Part shown: positions 1 through 8,142 of the stretch, piece by piece
Position numbering within the stretch: the stretch's first letter is position 1
How the letters are laid out: each line of letters starts with the position of its first letter
Assembly (NCBI GenBank): GCA_018380885.1
Contig: JAGZSY010000003.1
Span: 186,001 to 250,000, forward strand
DNA: 64,000 nt
Direction of reading: 5' to 3'
Origin: Enterocloster asparagiformis
GTDB lineage: Bacteria > Bacillota > Clostridia > Lachnospirales > Lachnospiraceae
The notes under the pieces: generated by a model
What the model was told of the DNA's origin: nothing
The model's input: the letters and a program-made list of their open reading frames with translations, nothing else
Database searches by the model: none
Position numbers and translations under genes: made by a program

Positions 1-16
1 TAGGAGGGAGACGGCA

Positions 17-469
17 ATGGCAATCATGCAGTTTGAGCAAAAGACCGTGGATACGTTAAAAATTGGCGATTTCTCGCTGTTCACCAAAACGGTGAGCGAG
101 ACGGATATCACGCTGTTCGCCGGGATTTCCGCTGATTTCGCCCCGGTCCACATGAATGAGCAGTATGCAGAGCAGACGCGTTTTAAGGGCCGGACCGCCC
201 ATCCCATGCTGATGGGCGCAATGGCGGGCGGGGCAATTTACCGCCTGCTGTCGCCCAGCTCCGTCTGTGTCAGGCGGGAGTTTGAGGTGATCACGCCCGT
301 GTACGCAGGCGAGACGGTGACGATCCGGGCGGAGATCGTGTCGGTGGACCGGGAACGCAGGCAGGCCACGGTGGAGTTCGAGTGCTACAATGTGAGGGAG
401 GAACTGGTGCTGCGGGGCAGCTCCCTGGAGGCCCTGGATTTGGTGGAAGGAGAGCAGGTGAGAGGATGA
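17..469 (+). CDS. MaoC-family (R)-enoyl-CoA hydratase-like protein, first of a pair
   Basis: This 150-residue single hot-dog-fold protein belongs to the MaoC/PhaJ hydratase family, which adds water to 2-enoyl-CoA thioesters or removes it. The hydratase signature is visible as S-A-D-F-A-P-V-H, with the catalytic pair at Asp40 and His45. The start follows a TAGGAGGG ribosome site at 1-8. Its stop overlaps the start of a second MaoC protein (ATGA), so the two are translationally coupled and probably form a heteromer. The neighbouring genes encode sugar isomerases and an epimerase, so the substrate may not be a classical fatty acyl-CoA. Family is secure; substrate is unknown. The operon begins upstream of the window. 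Confidence 0.85.
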   Translation: MAIMQFEQKTVDTLKIGDFSLFTKTVSETDITLFAGISADFAPVHMNEQYAEQTRFKGRTAHPMLMGAMAGGAIYRLLSPSSVCVRREFEVITPVYAGETVTIRAEIVSVDRERRQATVEFECYNVREELVLRGSSLEALDLVEGEQVRG

Positions 470-921
470 GTCTGGAAGGAATCGTATTAAAACAGATGGA
501 TGATATCAAGGTGGGCGACGTGGCCTATTTTTCAAAAACAGTGACGGAAGCGGATATCATGATGTTCGCCCAGCTCTCCGGCGATTACGCCCCCCAGCAC
601 GTCAGCGCCGAGTTCGGCAAGACCATGATGTACAAGTCCAGAATCGCCCACGGAATGCTGACCGCCGGCCTGATCTGCCCGGTGCTCACCAGGCTGTGCG
701 GCGACGGGTCGGTGACCTATTCCCAGGAGATCAAGTTTAAATCCGCCGTGCTCCTTAACGACACGGTGACGGTCCGCGGCGAGGTGGTGGAATTGATTCC
801 GGAGGAAAATAAAGTGAAAATCGACGTGGTTTGCCGGAAGCAGGGGACTGGCCCCCAGGACCGGCCGCTGATATTGGCTTCTTTTGTTCAGAAATTAGAG
901 GTAACTTCGCTGGATTCATAG
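466..921 (+). CDS. MaoC-family hydratase-like protein, second of a pair
   Basis: This is a 151-residue MaoC-type hot-dog protein. The signature reads S-G-D-Y-A-P-Q-H, placing the catalytic Asp40 and His45 at exactly the same positions as in the preceding gene, so the two are paralogues that both keep the active-site pair. I start it at the ATG at 466, which overlaps the TGA of the previous gene. An upstream in-frame extension would run deep into that gene and is unlikely. The final residues diverge from the partner. Its role is probably hydration or dehydration of a CoA-linked or other enoyl intermediate, with unknown substrate. Confidence 0.85.
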   Translation: MSLEGIVLKQMDDIKVGDVAYFSKTVTEADIMMFAQLSGDYAPQHVSAEFGKTMMYKSRIAHGMLTAGLICPVLTRLCGDGSVTYSQEIKFKSAVLLNDTVTVRGEVVELIPEENKVKIDVVCRKQGTGPQDRPLILASFVQKLEVTSLDS

Positions 922-946
922 ATTCAGCAGGAAAGGAGAAATTTTC

Positions 947-1414
947 ATGAAAGTTGGAATTGCATGTGAATCATCGTCATTTCTGCTGAAGGAAGCGGTG
1001 AAGAGACATATCGTCAGCCTTGGATACGAGGTGGTGGATGTGGGTCAGCAGACGGAGGAGGACAACGTACTGTACTTTGAGGCCGCGGCTAACCTGGCCA
1101 GGCTGATCCAGAGCGGTGAGTGTGAGCGCGGGATCGCGATCTGCGGCACCGGCGCGGGCATCAGCATGGTATGCAACAAGTTTAAGGGCGTGTACTGCGT
1201 TGCCTGCGAGAGCGTGTTTACGGCGGAGAAAATTTCCCTGATCAACAATGCCAATGTGCTGGCCATGGGAGGACGTGTTGTCAGCTGGGATATGGGAAGC
1301 GAGATGGCGGAAAAATTCCTTGCCGGCAAGTGGTGCGAGGGCTTTGCCGAGCAGCGCAGGCTGAACAACGAGAAGGGTTACGCCGTGCTGCGGGAAATCG
1401 AAGGAGGTATGTGA
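947..1414 (+). CDS. RpiB/LacA-LacB family sugar-phosphate isomerase, divergent
   Basis: This 155-residue protein has the RpiB/LacAB fold. The loop I-C-G-T-G-A-G-I-S with Cys66 matches the catalytic cysteine of ribose-5-phosphate isomerase B. Two other usual residues are changed: the N-terminal D-H pair reads E-S, and the His of the H-N-D-T-N-V motif is Ile99 (I-N-N-A-N-V). It is therefore unlikely to be a standard ribose-5-phosphate isomerase. A divergent aldose-ketose isomerase for another phosphorylated sugar or sugar acid fits better. It has a good AAAGGAG site, and only one base separates it from the IolB-like gene. Family is sure; function is uncertain. Confidence 0.8.
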   Translation: MKVGIACESSSFLLKEAVKRHIVSLGYEVVDVGQQTEEDNVLYFEAAANLARLIQSGECERGIAICGTGAGISMVCNKFKGVYCVACESVFTAEKISLINNANVLAMGGRVVSWDMGSEMAEKFLAGKWCEGFAEQRRLNNEKGYAVLREIEGGM

Positions 1415-1415
1415 T

Positions 1416-2162
1416 ATGGCCGTGCATTTATTGCCAAAGGAGACCAGGGGATACCACTCGCCGGAGAGCCTGGGCCTGGTGTACTGCTCAGCGGAGCGGG
1501 TGGAAATCGCCGGCACGGAGCTCTTAAAGAGCGGGGATGAGGAGCTGTGCCTGGTCTGCATCGCAGGGAAAGCATTTTACCAGTGCGAAGGGGAGAGCGG
1601 GGAGGCGGTGCTCTGCGACATGCTGTACGTGCCCGTCCGGTCGGAGCTCATTCTATCAGGGGACGGGGCCGTGTTTATGCGCTTTGGGGCCCCCTGCAGT
1701 GAACGGTATGAGTTTAAACATATCTCCTTCTCGGAGGTGAACGGGGACGACCGGCACAAGGTTTACGGCAAAGCGGAGAACGGGACCCTGCGGGATGTGT
1801 GGAATTTTATCGACGAAAAATTTGCTTCAGGCCGTTTCCTGACCGGCATCTGCTTCGGCCGGGACGGCGGATGGACCGCGTGGCCGCCCCACGAGCACGG
1901 GGCGGAGCGCGAGGAGGTTTACGTGTATTTTGATATGGGGGACAGCTTTGGGATTCAGTGTGTATATAATGAGCTGGATCAGGCGGAAGCCCATGTGGTG
2001 CAGGAGGGCCATCTGATTGCGATTCCCGAGGGGTACCACCCCAACTGCGGCTGCCCCTGCGGCGGCATCCGCTATGTGTACTGTATGGTTTCCGTCAAGG
2101 AGGGGGACCGCGATTTCATGAATCTGCGCACGCAGAAATTATATGGGGACCGTCTGGAATAG
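1416..2162 (+). CDS. iolB: 5-deoxy-glucuronate isomerase family protein (IolB-like)
   Basis: This 248-residue bicupin belongs to the IolB/KduI family. The motif G-W-T-A-W-P-P-H-E-H, followed by E-E-V-Y-V-Y-F near residues 148-170, is characteristic of IolB, and its His and Glu residues would bind the metal. IolB converts 5-deoxy-D-glucuronate to 5-dehydro-2-deoxygluconate in inositol breakdown. No other inositol gene (iolC, iolD, iolE, iolG, iolJ) is in view, so the enzyme may serve another uronate-like intermediate here. At about 248 residues it is slightly shorter than the usual 270. It starts one base after the stop of the RpiB-like gene and has an AAGGAGG site. Confidence 0.8.
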   Translation: MAVHLLPKETRGYHSPESLGLVYCSAERVEIAGTELLKSGDEELCLVCIAGKAFYQCEGESGEAVLCDMLYVPVRSELILSGDGAVFMRFGAPCSERYEFKHISFSEVNGDDRHKVYGKAENGTLRDVWNFIDEKFASGRFLTGICFGRDGGWTAWPPHEHGAEREEVYVYFDMGDSFGIQCVYNELDQAEAHVVQEGHLIAIPEGYHPNCGCPCGGIRYVYCMVSVKEGDRDFMNLRTQKLYGDRLE

Positions 2163-2184
2163 GGCGGCTGTGAAGGAGAAGCTG

Positions 2185-2862
2185 ATGATCAATACTGCAT
2201 CCATTATCAATGTGCCGTTTTTAAATATGAAGGAGGACCTGGACGCAATGGTGGCCGGGGGAGTCCGCTACTTCCATATCGACCTGATGGACGGGCACTA
2301 TGTGCCGAATCTGTGCATGCCCATCAAGCTGATCCGGGAGCTGAAGGACGCGTACCCTCAGGTGGTGATGGACGTCCATGTGATGGTCACGGACCCCTGC
2401 GCTTATATTGAGCGGTTGAAGGAGGCCGGGGCGGACTATGTGGCGTTTCACACCGACAGCACGAATTTTGTCCGCAGAACCATCAATGAGATCCACAGGG
2501 CCGGTATGAAGGCCGGCATTGTCATAAACCCGTCTCAGCGCATCGACCACATCACGCCCTACGCGGAGTATGTGGACATGGTGATGCTCATGGCCGTGGA
2601 GCCGGGCTTCGCGGGCCAGCCCCTGCTGGAGGGCAGTATGGAGCGCTTGCAGGAGATTGCCGATCTGCGCAGGCGGTATAACTGCAATTTCCTGATTTCC
2701 GTGGACGGGGGAATCGACCACGACCGCAGCGTCCGCTGCAGGGAGATAGGCGTGGACATGATTGTGGGGACGGTACACAACATTTTTAAACAGCCGGACG
2801 GACTGACGAGCGCGTGCCTGCGGTTCGAGCGGGAGTTCGGCGGTATGGGGGCGGGTGAGTGA
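2185..2862 (+). CDS. Ribulose-phosphate 3-epimerase family protein
   Basis: This 225-residue TIM barrel belongs to the Rpe/AlsE family, which moves a hydroxyl at C3 of a ketose phosphate. Metal and catalytic residues are in place: His31 and Asp33 in H-I-D-L-M-D-G, His65 in D-V-H-V-M, and Asp174 in V-D-G-G-I. The phosphate-binding segments are somewhat divergent from housekeeping Rpe. I chose the ATG at 2185, preceded by GAAGGAG, over an upstream in-frame ATG at 2143 inside the IolB gene. It is the last gene of the operon and is followed by a strong terminator. The substrate may be a pentulose or tetrulose phosphate made by the isomerase upstream. Confidence 0.8.
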   Translation: MINTASIINVPFLNMKEDLDAMVAGGVRYFHIDLMDGHYVPNLCMPIKLIRELKDAYPQVVMDVHVMVTDPCAYIERLKEAGADYVAFHTDSTNFVRRTINEIHRAGMKAGIVINPSQRIDHITPYAEYVDMVMLMAVEPGFAGQPLLEGSMERLQEIADLRRRYNCNFLISVDGGIDHDRSVRCREIGVDMIVGTVHNIFKQPDGLTSACLRFEREFGGMGAGE

Positions 2863-2878
2863 TTCCTGCCTCCAACGT

Positions 2879-2914
2879 GGGAGCCCGGTTTGCCGGGCTC
2901 CCGTGTGATTTTTT
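2879..2914 (+). terminator. Intrinsic terminator of the MaoC/rpiB/iolB/rpe operon
   Basis: A perfect 10-bp stem (GGGAGCCCGG with CCGGGCTCCC, loop TTTG) is followed by a run of six T at 2909-2914. It separates the first operon from the convergent LysR gene. Confidence 0.9.
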
Positions 2915-2947
2915 GGCGCGATGACCGCCGCTGCATTCTGTCCCGGA

Positions 2948-3853
2948 CTACGCCTCAAACGCCTGCTTCATCAGCTCCAGCACGCAGTCCTCGATATCCG
3001 TCCGCTGGGGATGCTTTAAGGACAACAGGCCGATTTCCTGGGTGATGGGAGGGGTCAGGTGGATGGCGGTGAGGTCCATGTCCGCGCTGGCGAACATATG
3101 GGGGATGATGGACAGGGCCAGCCCCTTTTTGACAAATTGCATGATCGTGTTGCAGCTCTTGAAGCTGATGATGTTCTGGCATTCTATGCGGTTGGCGGTG
3201 AAGCTGGCGTCGATGATCCCGCGCACAATGGAGGGGTTCCCGTACAGGGCCATGCTCTGGCCGTTCAGAAGCTGCATGTCCAGGGTATAGCCGCTTTCAG
3301 CCGACAGCCGGCTGAACGGGTGGTTTGGGGGCGCGATGAGCACCAGTTCCTCCTGCGCAACGGGATAGTAGGTGTAATACTGCTGGTAATCCATTGGTAT
3401 GGAGTAGGCCGGGGAGAAGATGCTGAAATTGATCATGCGCCGTTTGAGCATCTCGGGCGAGTCCACCACCGGCATCTCCTGAAGCTTCAGCTCGTAGTCG
3501 GGGAACCGCTCCTTAAAGCGCGGATAGATATAGGTAAAAAGCGTGGCGGCACGCATGGAGGGCATGCCCAGGGTGACGATCCGCTCAGAGAGGGATTGCT
3601 GCTGCCGGGCCTCGCACATGGCGGCGTTGTAGATGTACATGATTTTCTGGAAGCCGTCCAACAGGACCCGGCCCTCAGGCGTGGGGATGTACTGATTGTT
3701 TTCCCGCAGAAACAGCGCGAATCCAGCCTCCTTCTCGATTTTTGTCAGCTGCTGGCTCAGGGCGGACTGAGAGATAAAGCATTTTTTTGCAGCCAGATAT
3801 ATTTTTTTCTCCTGCTCCAGTGCGAGCATGTATTGCATCTGTTCAATCGTCAT
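2948..3853 (-). CDS. LysR family transcriptional regulator
   Basis: This 301-residue LysR protein has an N-terminal winged helix-turn-helix (about residues 18-38, including S-Q-S-A-L-S-Q-Q-L) and a C-terminal effector-binding domain of the periplasmic-binding-protein fold. It is divergent from the peptide ABC operon starting at 4097. Their promoters share one -35 box (3955-3960), so it very probably controls that operon and itself. The start at 3853 is preceded by a GGAGGAACC ribosome site. The effector is unknown; a peptide or amino acid is an inference from the neighbours. Confidence 0.92.
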   Translation of the reverse strand: MTIEQMQYMLALEQEKKIYLAAKKCFISQSALSQQLTKIEKEAGFALFLRENNQYIPTPEGRVLLDGFQKIMYIYNAAMCEARQQQSLSERIVTLGMPSMRAATLFTYIYPRFKERFPDYELKLQEMPVVDSPEMLKRRMINFSIFSPAYSIPMDYQQYYTYYPVAQEELVLIAPPNHPFSRLSAESGYTLDMQLLNGQSMALYGNPSIVRGIIDASFTANRIECQNIISFKSCNTIMQFVKKGLALSIIPHMFASADMDLTAIHLTPPITQEIGLLSLKHPQRTDIEDCVLELMKQAFEA

Positions 3854-3931
3854 GGTTCCTCCTGGGTAACCCCGGCCCTTTTTTGTCCGACAAAAAGAGG
3901 GGGGAAATATGAAAAAATATAAGGTATTCTT

Positions 3932-3960
3932 ATAATACTATTAAATAATCGGGTTTGCAA
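3932..3960 (-). promoter_or_regulatory. Predicted promoter of the LysR gene
   Basis: On the minus strand TTGCAA (3960-3955) is followed after 17 bases by TATTAT (3937-3932). Because TTGCAA is its own reverse complement, the same hexamer is also the -35 box of the divergent promoter. Confidence 0.7.
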
Positions 3961-3983
3961 TCACATAAAAAAGAAAATATAAT
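3955..3983 (+). promoter_or_regulatory. Predicted promoter of the peptide ABC operon
   Basis: TTGCAA at 3955-3960 and a perfect TATAAT at 3978-3983 are separated by 17 bases. Transcription would begin near 3990, about 107 bases before the start codon at 4097. The -35 box is shared with the minus-strand LysR promoter. Confidence 0.75.
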
Positions 3984-3989
3984 AGTAAA

Positions 3990-4012
3990 TAATTTATAAT
4001 TTTTATAAATTA
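3990..4012. repeat. Palindrome at the start of the peptide ABC transcript
   Basis: A perfect inverted repeat has 10-base arms (TAATTTATAA and TTATAAATTA) separated by TTT. It lies at the predicted +1 of the operon. It could be a regulator site or a weak hairpin at the 5' end of the messenger. No T-rich terminator tail follows. Confidence 0.5.
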
Positions 4013-4096
4013 AATAAACTTTTTAGCTGCTGCACACAATGTCGTGATATCAAGGGGGAATTGTGTGCAATTTTTGTACCAAAAAGGAGGAAATTC

Positions 4097-5686
4097 ATGA
4101 AAAAGAGGTGTTTGTTTTTAGCAGCAATGACAATGGCTCTGGTTTTGTCCGCCTGTGGCGGAAAGACGGCCGACAGCGGGACCACCGCCGGGACGGCGGC
4201 TTCCGGGGAGAGCACATCCGCGGAGAGCGGCGGCGCTGAGGAGGCTTCCGGCAAGGATACGATGACCATCGGCTGCTACGGCGCGACCCAGTCCATGTTC
4301 CCGGGCAATGACAGCAAGCTTCCCGGCGCGCAGATTCACGTGAACCTGTACGATACGCTTCTGACCATGGACCAGGACGGCAATATCCAGCCGCTGCTGG
4401 CCGAGAGCTGGGAGCAGGTGGACGAGCTGACCTACCGGTTCCAGCTGAAGAAGGGGGTAAAGTTCCACAACGGCGAGGAGCTGAAGGCCAGCGACGTGGT
4501 GTTCAGCCTGGCTACTCTGTGCGACACCGCGGGAACCAAGAGCAATACCGCCCAGTTCGATCCGTCCGGCTTTAAGGCGGAGGGGGATTACACGGTGGTC
4601 CTGACCACCAAACAGCCCTTCTCCCCGTTCCTGGCGATTCTCTGCCACCCCACCATCAGCATTTTCAATGAGAAATTCTATCAGGAGCACAGCGCTGCGG
4701 GCGATCTGGACCTGGTGGAATGCGGAACCGGCCCCTTTACCCTCAAGGAGTGGAATGAGGGAGAGAACATCGTGCTGGAGCGTTTCGACGACTATTTCGG
4801 CGGACCGGCCAAAATGAAGAGCCTGAATTTCCGCTACATCCCGGAGGCCAGCACGCGCCTGATGGAGCTGGAGTCGGGGGGAATCGACCTCATGCAGGAG
4901 GTGCCCGGCGTGTCGGTGCCCGACATTGAGGGAAACCCGGATATTAAGCTGTGGACCTGCAGCGGCGTGAACACCAGCTATCTTGGCGTAAACTTCGACA
5001 AATGGCCCGATACCAAGGTCCGTCAGGCGATCGGACATTCCATCGACCGGGTTCAGCTGTGCAAAATCTGTCTGATGGATGCTGCGGAGCCCCTGGACCG
5101 CTATGTTCCGCCCACGGTTCCCGGCTCCTACGACGCAGGCACTTACGAGTACGATCCGGAGCTCAGCAAAAAGCTGCTGGCTGAGGCCGGTTATCCCGAC
5201 GGGATCACCCTGGAGCTGTCCTACTATTCCAGCTCGGACAACCGCAGGATGGGCGAGTTCCTTCAGGGCATGATGGAGAAAGCTGGCATCACCCTGGCGC
5301 TCAACGAGATGGACAGCTCGGCCTACACGCCGTTTTTGAACTCCCGCCAGCAGGAGGCGGCGATTCTGACCACGGTGTGCACGCTGCGCGATCCCTACCA
5401 GACCCTCAGCAAGCTCTACTCCAGCTCCCTGGGCGAGGGCGGAAACCGCGTGAACTACGACAATCCGGAGTTTGACGCCATGCTGGATGCAGCCTGCGCA
5501 GAGACGGATATGGACAAGCGCAATGAGATGTACGCGGAAGTCCAGCAGTACCTTCAGGACCGGGCGGTGTATATTCCGCTGTACAACATGAAGGTTCAGA
5601 CCGCGACCACCGCGAAAATCCGCGGCTTTGAGCTGACATACCCCACCAACTACCAGCGCTACAACAACTGCTATTTTGTGGATTAA
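4097..5686 (+). CDS. Peptide-type ABC transporter substrate-binding lipoprotein (family 5)
   Basis: This 529-residue lipoprotein has a signal peptide ending in the lipobox L-S-A-C with Cys20 and a flexible Ser/Thr/Gly/Glu-rich linker. An SBP_bac_5 domain of the DppA/OppA type follows, with the family hallmark of a ligand-binding fold rich in Y-R-F-Q-L-K-K-G-V-K-F-H-N-G-type sequence near residue 115. It captures peptides, or nickel or opines in some relatives, outside the membrane and hands them to the permeases encoded at 8992 and 9933. The start at 4097 has an AAAGGAGG site; an upstream in-frame ATG at 4061 has none. The exact ligand is unknown. Confidence 0.92.
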   Translation: MKKRCLFLAAMTMALVLSACGGKTADSGTTAGTAASGESTSAESGGAEEASGKDTMTIGCYGATQSMFPGNDSKLPGAQIHVNLYDTLLTMDQDGNIQPLLAESWEQVDELTYRFQLKKGVKFHNGEELKASDVVFSLATLCDTAGTKSNTAQFDPSGFKAEGDYTVVLTTKQPFSPFLAILCHPTISIFNEKFYQEHSAAGDLDLVECGTGPFTLKEWNEGENIVLERFDDYFGGPAKMKSLNFRYIPEASTRLMELESGGIDLMQEVPGVSVPDIEGNPDIKLWTCSGVNTSYLGVNFDKWPDTKVRQAIGHSIDRVQLCKICLMDAAEPLDRYVPPTVPGSYDAGTYEYDPELSKKLLAEAGYPDGITLELSYYSSSDNRRMGEFLQGMMEKAGITLALNEMDSSAYTPFLNSRQQEAAILTTVCTLRDPYQTLSKLYSSSLGEGGNRVNYDNPEFDAMLDAACAETDMDKRNEMYAEVQQYLQDRAVYIPLYNMKVQTATTAKIRGFELTYPTNYQRYNNCYFVD

Positions 5687-5721
5687 CTGTTAATTGATCT
5701 TTCATAAGGAGAATGAAAATA

Positions 5722-6087
5722 ATGGATGTGATTCACCACGAACCGCACGGCCGTGCCAGCCGTGTGGTGGAATTTAACAATGTGCTGTATTTTGAGATTC
5801 ATGCTCCCGCCGACGCCATGAAGCGGGAGATGACCATGTACGAGCAGGCCTCCGCTCTGCTGAGCCGCTACGATGAGCTTCTGGCCCAGTTCGGGTCGGA
5901 CAAGCGCCATGTGCTGCGGGCGGAGATCATCCTGCGCAACGCTTCGGACCTGGACGAGTTCAACCGGGCGTGGAGCCAGTGGGTGGAGGACGGATATCAG
6001 CCGGCCCGCCTCACCCACACCGGGCTGATTCTGCCGGAGCCGGTGCTTTTGGGAATCGTGATCACGGCGGCAAAAATCACGGCTTAG
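5722..6087 (+). CDS. RidA/YjgF/UK114 family protein
   Basis: This roughly 121-residue protein has RidA-like features: the R-A-E-I-I-L-R-N strand, then D-L-D-E-F-N-R-A-W-S-Q-W-V, and a C-terminal I-V-I-T-A-A-K strand. RidA proteins hydrolyse reactive enamine/imine intermediates such as 2-aminoacrylate; distant subgroups have other roles. The arginine usually found in the last strand of true RidA (an I-E-x-x-A-x motif) is not obvious, so deaminase activity is uncertain. I prefer the ATG at 5722, ten bases after AAGGAG; another in-frame ATG at 5713 is almost on top of it. It sits between the binding protein and an S9 peptidase in the peptide transport operon. Confidence 0.75.
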   Translation: MDVIHHEPHGRASRVVEFNNVLYFEIHAPADAMKREMTMYEQASALLSRYDELLAQFGSDKRHVLRAEIILRNASDLDEFNRAWSQWVEDGYQPARLTHTGLILPEPVLLGIVITAAKITA

Positions 6088-6100
6088 AGAAAGGGCGCAT

Positions 6101-8113
6101 ATGGGGTACATAGAAAAACGGGATATTCTGGAATATCAGTTTCTGTCGGGCCTGTGTGTGTCGCCGGGCGGAGGAAACGCGGTGTTCAAGGTCAGCCAAG
6201 CGTGCGAGGCTGAGAACAATTATAAGGTCCGTCTGTGCCGGGTGAGCGCCGCGGCCGGCGGCGCCCCGCCCTCTGGGGAAGTATTCCTGGAGGGCACCGA
6301 GGGCGCGGGGGATTTCTGCTTTTTGGACGAGGAGCATTTAATATTTTCCGCGCTGAAGGGGGAGGACCGGGAACGGGCGGCGGGGGGAGAGTTCCTCACC
6401 GTGTTTTATACCATGGACTTGAACACCGGCCTGGTTGAAGAGCGGTTTCGCGTCCCCTTAAAGAACGCCTCGATCCGGTCGGCCGGGCCTGGAAGGTTTC
6501 TGCTGACGGCCGTGGGGATCAAGGACAGGCCGGATGTGGAGCACATGGCCGAAGCCGAAAAGCAGAAGGCGCTGGCAAAGCTGAGGGATGAGCGCGACTT
6601 TATCGTGTGCGACGAGCTTCCCTTTATGTCCGACGGCCAGGGTTATATAAACGGCCAGCGCCGGAGGCTGTACCTGTACAGCGAGGCGGATCAGAGCTTG
6701 TCCGCGGTGACGGAGCCGTTGTTTGAGACGTCCCAGTACGCCGTGGACCCGGAGGGCAGGTATATCGCTTACAGCGGAGTGTGCTACGACCGCTTTTATG
6801 TGAGATCACACGGAATCTACCTGTACGAGATCGCCACAGGGGCCAACAGAACGCTGCTGGCTCCGGGCTCCTTCCAGATTATGGGTTTAGAGTTCCTGGA
6901 CGGGCGGCTGGCGGTCGCGGCCGCGCCCTGGAACGGGGAGGGCGCGTTCCCCAACCACAGCCTGTACACCCTCTCCCTGGAGGGCGGGAACCTGGAGCCG
7001 GGATATTTTCACCGGAATGAGGACTTCGGCTGCAAGACGTGCGGGGACTGCAAGTCCGGTAAAATGCGCACGGTCCAGTCCCAGGACGGAGCGCTGTACT
7101 ACATCGCCACCAGGGGAACGGGGGCGTTTATCAACTGCTGGAAGCCGGGCGGGCCTCCTTCGCGCCTGAGCGAGGAGGAGTTTCTCCCCGACAGCCTGGC
7201 CGTATGCGGCGAGGCCGTCTGGGCCATCGGCTCCCGGGGCGGTTTGCAGGAAATTTACCGCAGAGACGGGGCGGGGGTGTGGGAGCGCCTGACCGGCATA
7301 AACGACGCAGCGCTGAAAGACAAGGTCATCTCCCATCCCAGAAAATACACAATTACCGACCGGGACGGCTTTGAGATCAACGGCTTTGTCATGGAACCGG
7401 CGGACTACGATCCCGACAAGTCCTATCCGGGTATTCTGGAGATACACGGGGGACCGCGGGCGGCCTTTACCCACGGATTCTTCCACGAGATGCAGTATTT
7501 GGCGGGAAAGGGCTATTTCGTCTTTTTCTGTAACCCCAGAGGCTCGGCCGGAGGCGGCGAGGACTTCGCCGACATCAAAGGGCGTCGGGGGACGGTGGAC
7601 TACGATGACCTGATGGAGTGGACGGATTTTGTGCTGAGTGAGTACAAGGCCATCGACCGGAAGCGCCTGGGCGTGATGGGCGGGTCCTACGGGGGATATA
7701 TGACCAACTGGATCATTTCCCACACCAAACGGTTTGCCGCGGCGGTGTCCATGCGCTCCATCGCGGACTTGACAGGCAGCTACGGGGCCACGGATTACGG
7801 CGCCTGGGGAACGCCCGGCGTGTACGGAGGGACGCCCTGGGCCAACGACGAGCGCCTGCGCGGCCAGTCGCCGATCACGTTCGCCGTGAATGTCGAGACG
7901 CCCACGCTGTTTCTGCATTCCTTTGAGGACCACAGGTGCAACGTGGCCGGGGCTATGCAGATGTACACCGCGCTGCAGTTAAAGGGCGTCCCCACCCGCA
8001 TGTGTCTGTTTCAGAACGAGTGCCACGAGCTGTCACGCTCCGGCAGGCCCAGGAGCCGCCTGCGCAGGCTGGAGGAGATCGCGGCCTGGATGGACAAATA
8101 TTTGAAGGTGTAA
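6101..8113 (+). CDS. S9 family serine peptidase (prolyl oligopeptidase type)
   Basis: This 670-residue peptidase has an N-terminal beta-propeller-like half (about 1-400) and a C-terminal alpha/beta hydrolase domain. The catalytic triad is recognisable: Ser529 in G-G-S-Y-G-G-Y, Asp610 in S-F-E-D-H-R, and His642 in E-C-H-E-L-S-R. The oxyanion region H-G-G-P-R and the N-P-R-G-S motif are also present. This combination fits the S9C acylaminoacyl/dipeptidyl peptidase group. There is no signal peptide, so it acts in the cytoplasm, most likely on peptides imported by the transporter encoded around it. Confidence 0.9.
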   Translation: MGYIEKRDILEYQFLSGLCVSPGGGNAVFKVSQACEAENNYKVRLCRVSAAAGGAPPSGEVFLEGTEGAGDFCFLDEEHLIFSALKGEDRERAAGGEFLTVFYTMDLNTGLVEERFRVPLKNASIRSAGPGRFLLTAVGIKDRPDVEHMAEAEKQKALAKLRDERDFIVCDELPFMSDGQGYINGQRRRLYLYSEADQSLSAVTEPLFETSQYAVDPEGRYIAYSGVCYDRFYVRSHGIYLYEIATGANRTLLAPGSFQIMGLEFLDGRLAVAAAPWNGEGAFPNHSLYTLSLEGGNLEPGYFHRNEDFGCKTCGDCKSGKMRTVQSQDGALYYIATRGTGAFINCWKPGGPPSRLSEEEFLPDSLAVCGEAVWAIGSRGGLQEIYRRDGAGVWERLTGINDAALKDKVISHPRKYTITDRDGFEINGFVMEPADYDPDKSYPGILEIHGGPRAAFTHGFFHEMQYLAGKGYFVFFCNPRGSAGGGEDFADIKGRRGTVDYDDLMEWTDFVLSEYKAIDRKRLGVMGGSYGGYMTNWIISHTKRFAAAVSMRSIADLTGSYGATDYGAWGTPGVYGGTPWANDERLRGQSPITFAVNVETPTLFLHSFEDHRCNVAGAMQMYTALQLKGVPTRMCLFQNECHELSRSGRPRSRLRRLEEIAAWMDKYLKV

Positions 8114-8142
8114 AAATAATAACATATAAGGAGAACAAGAAC

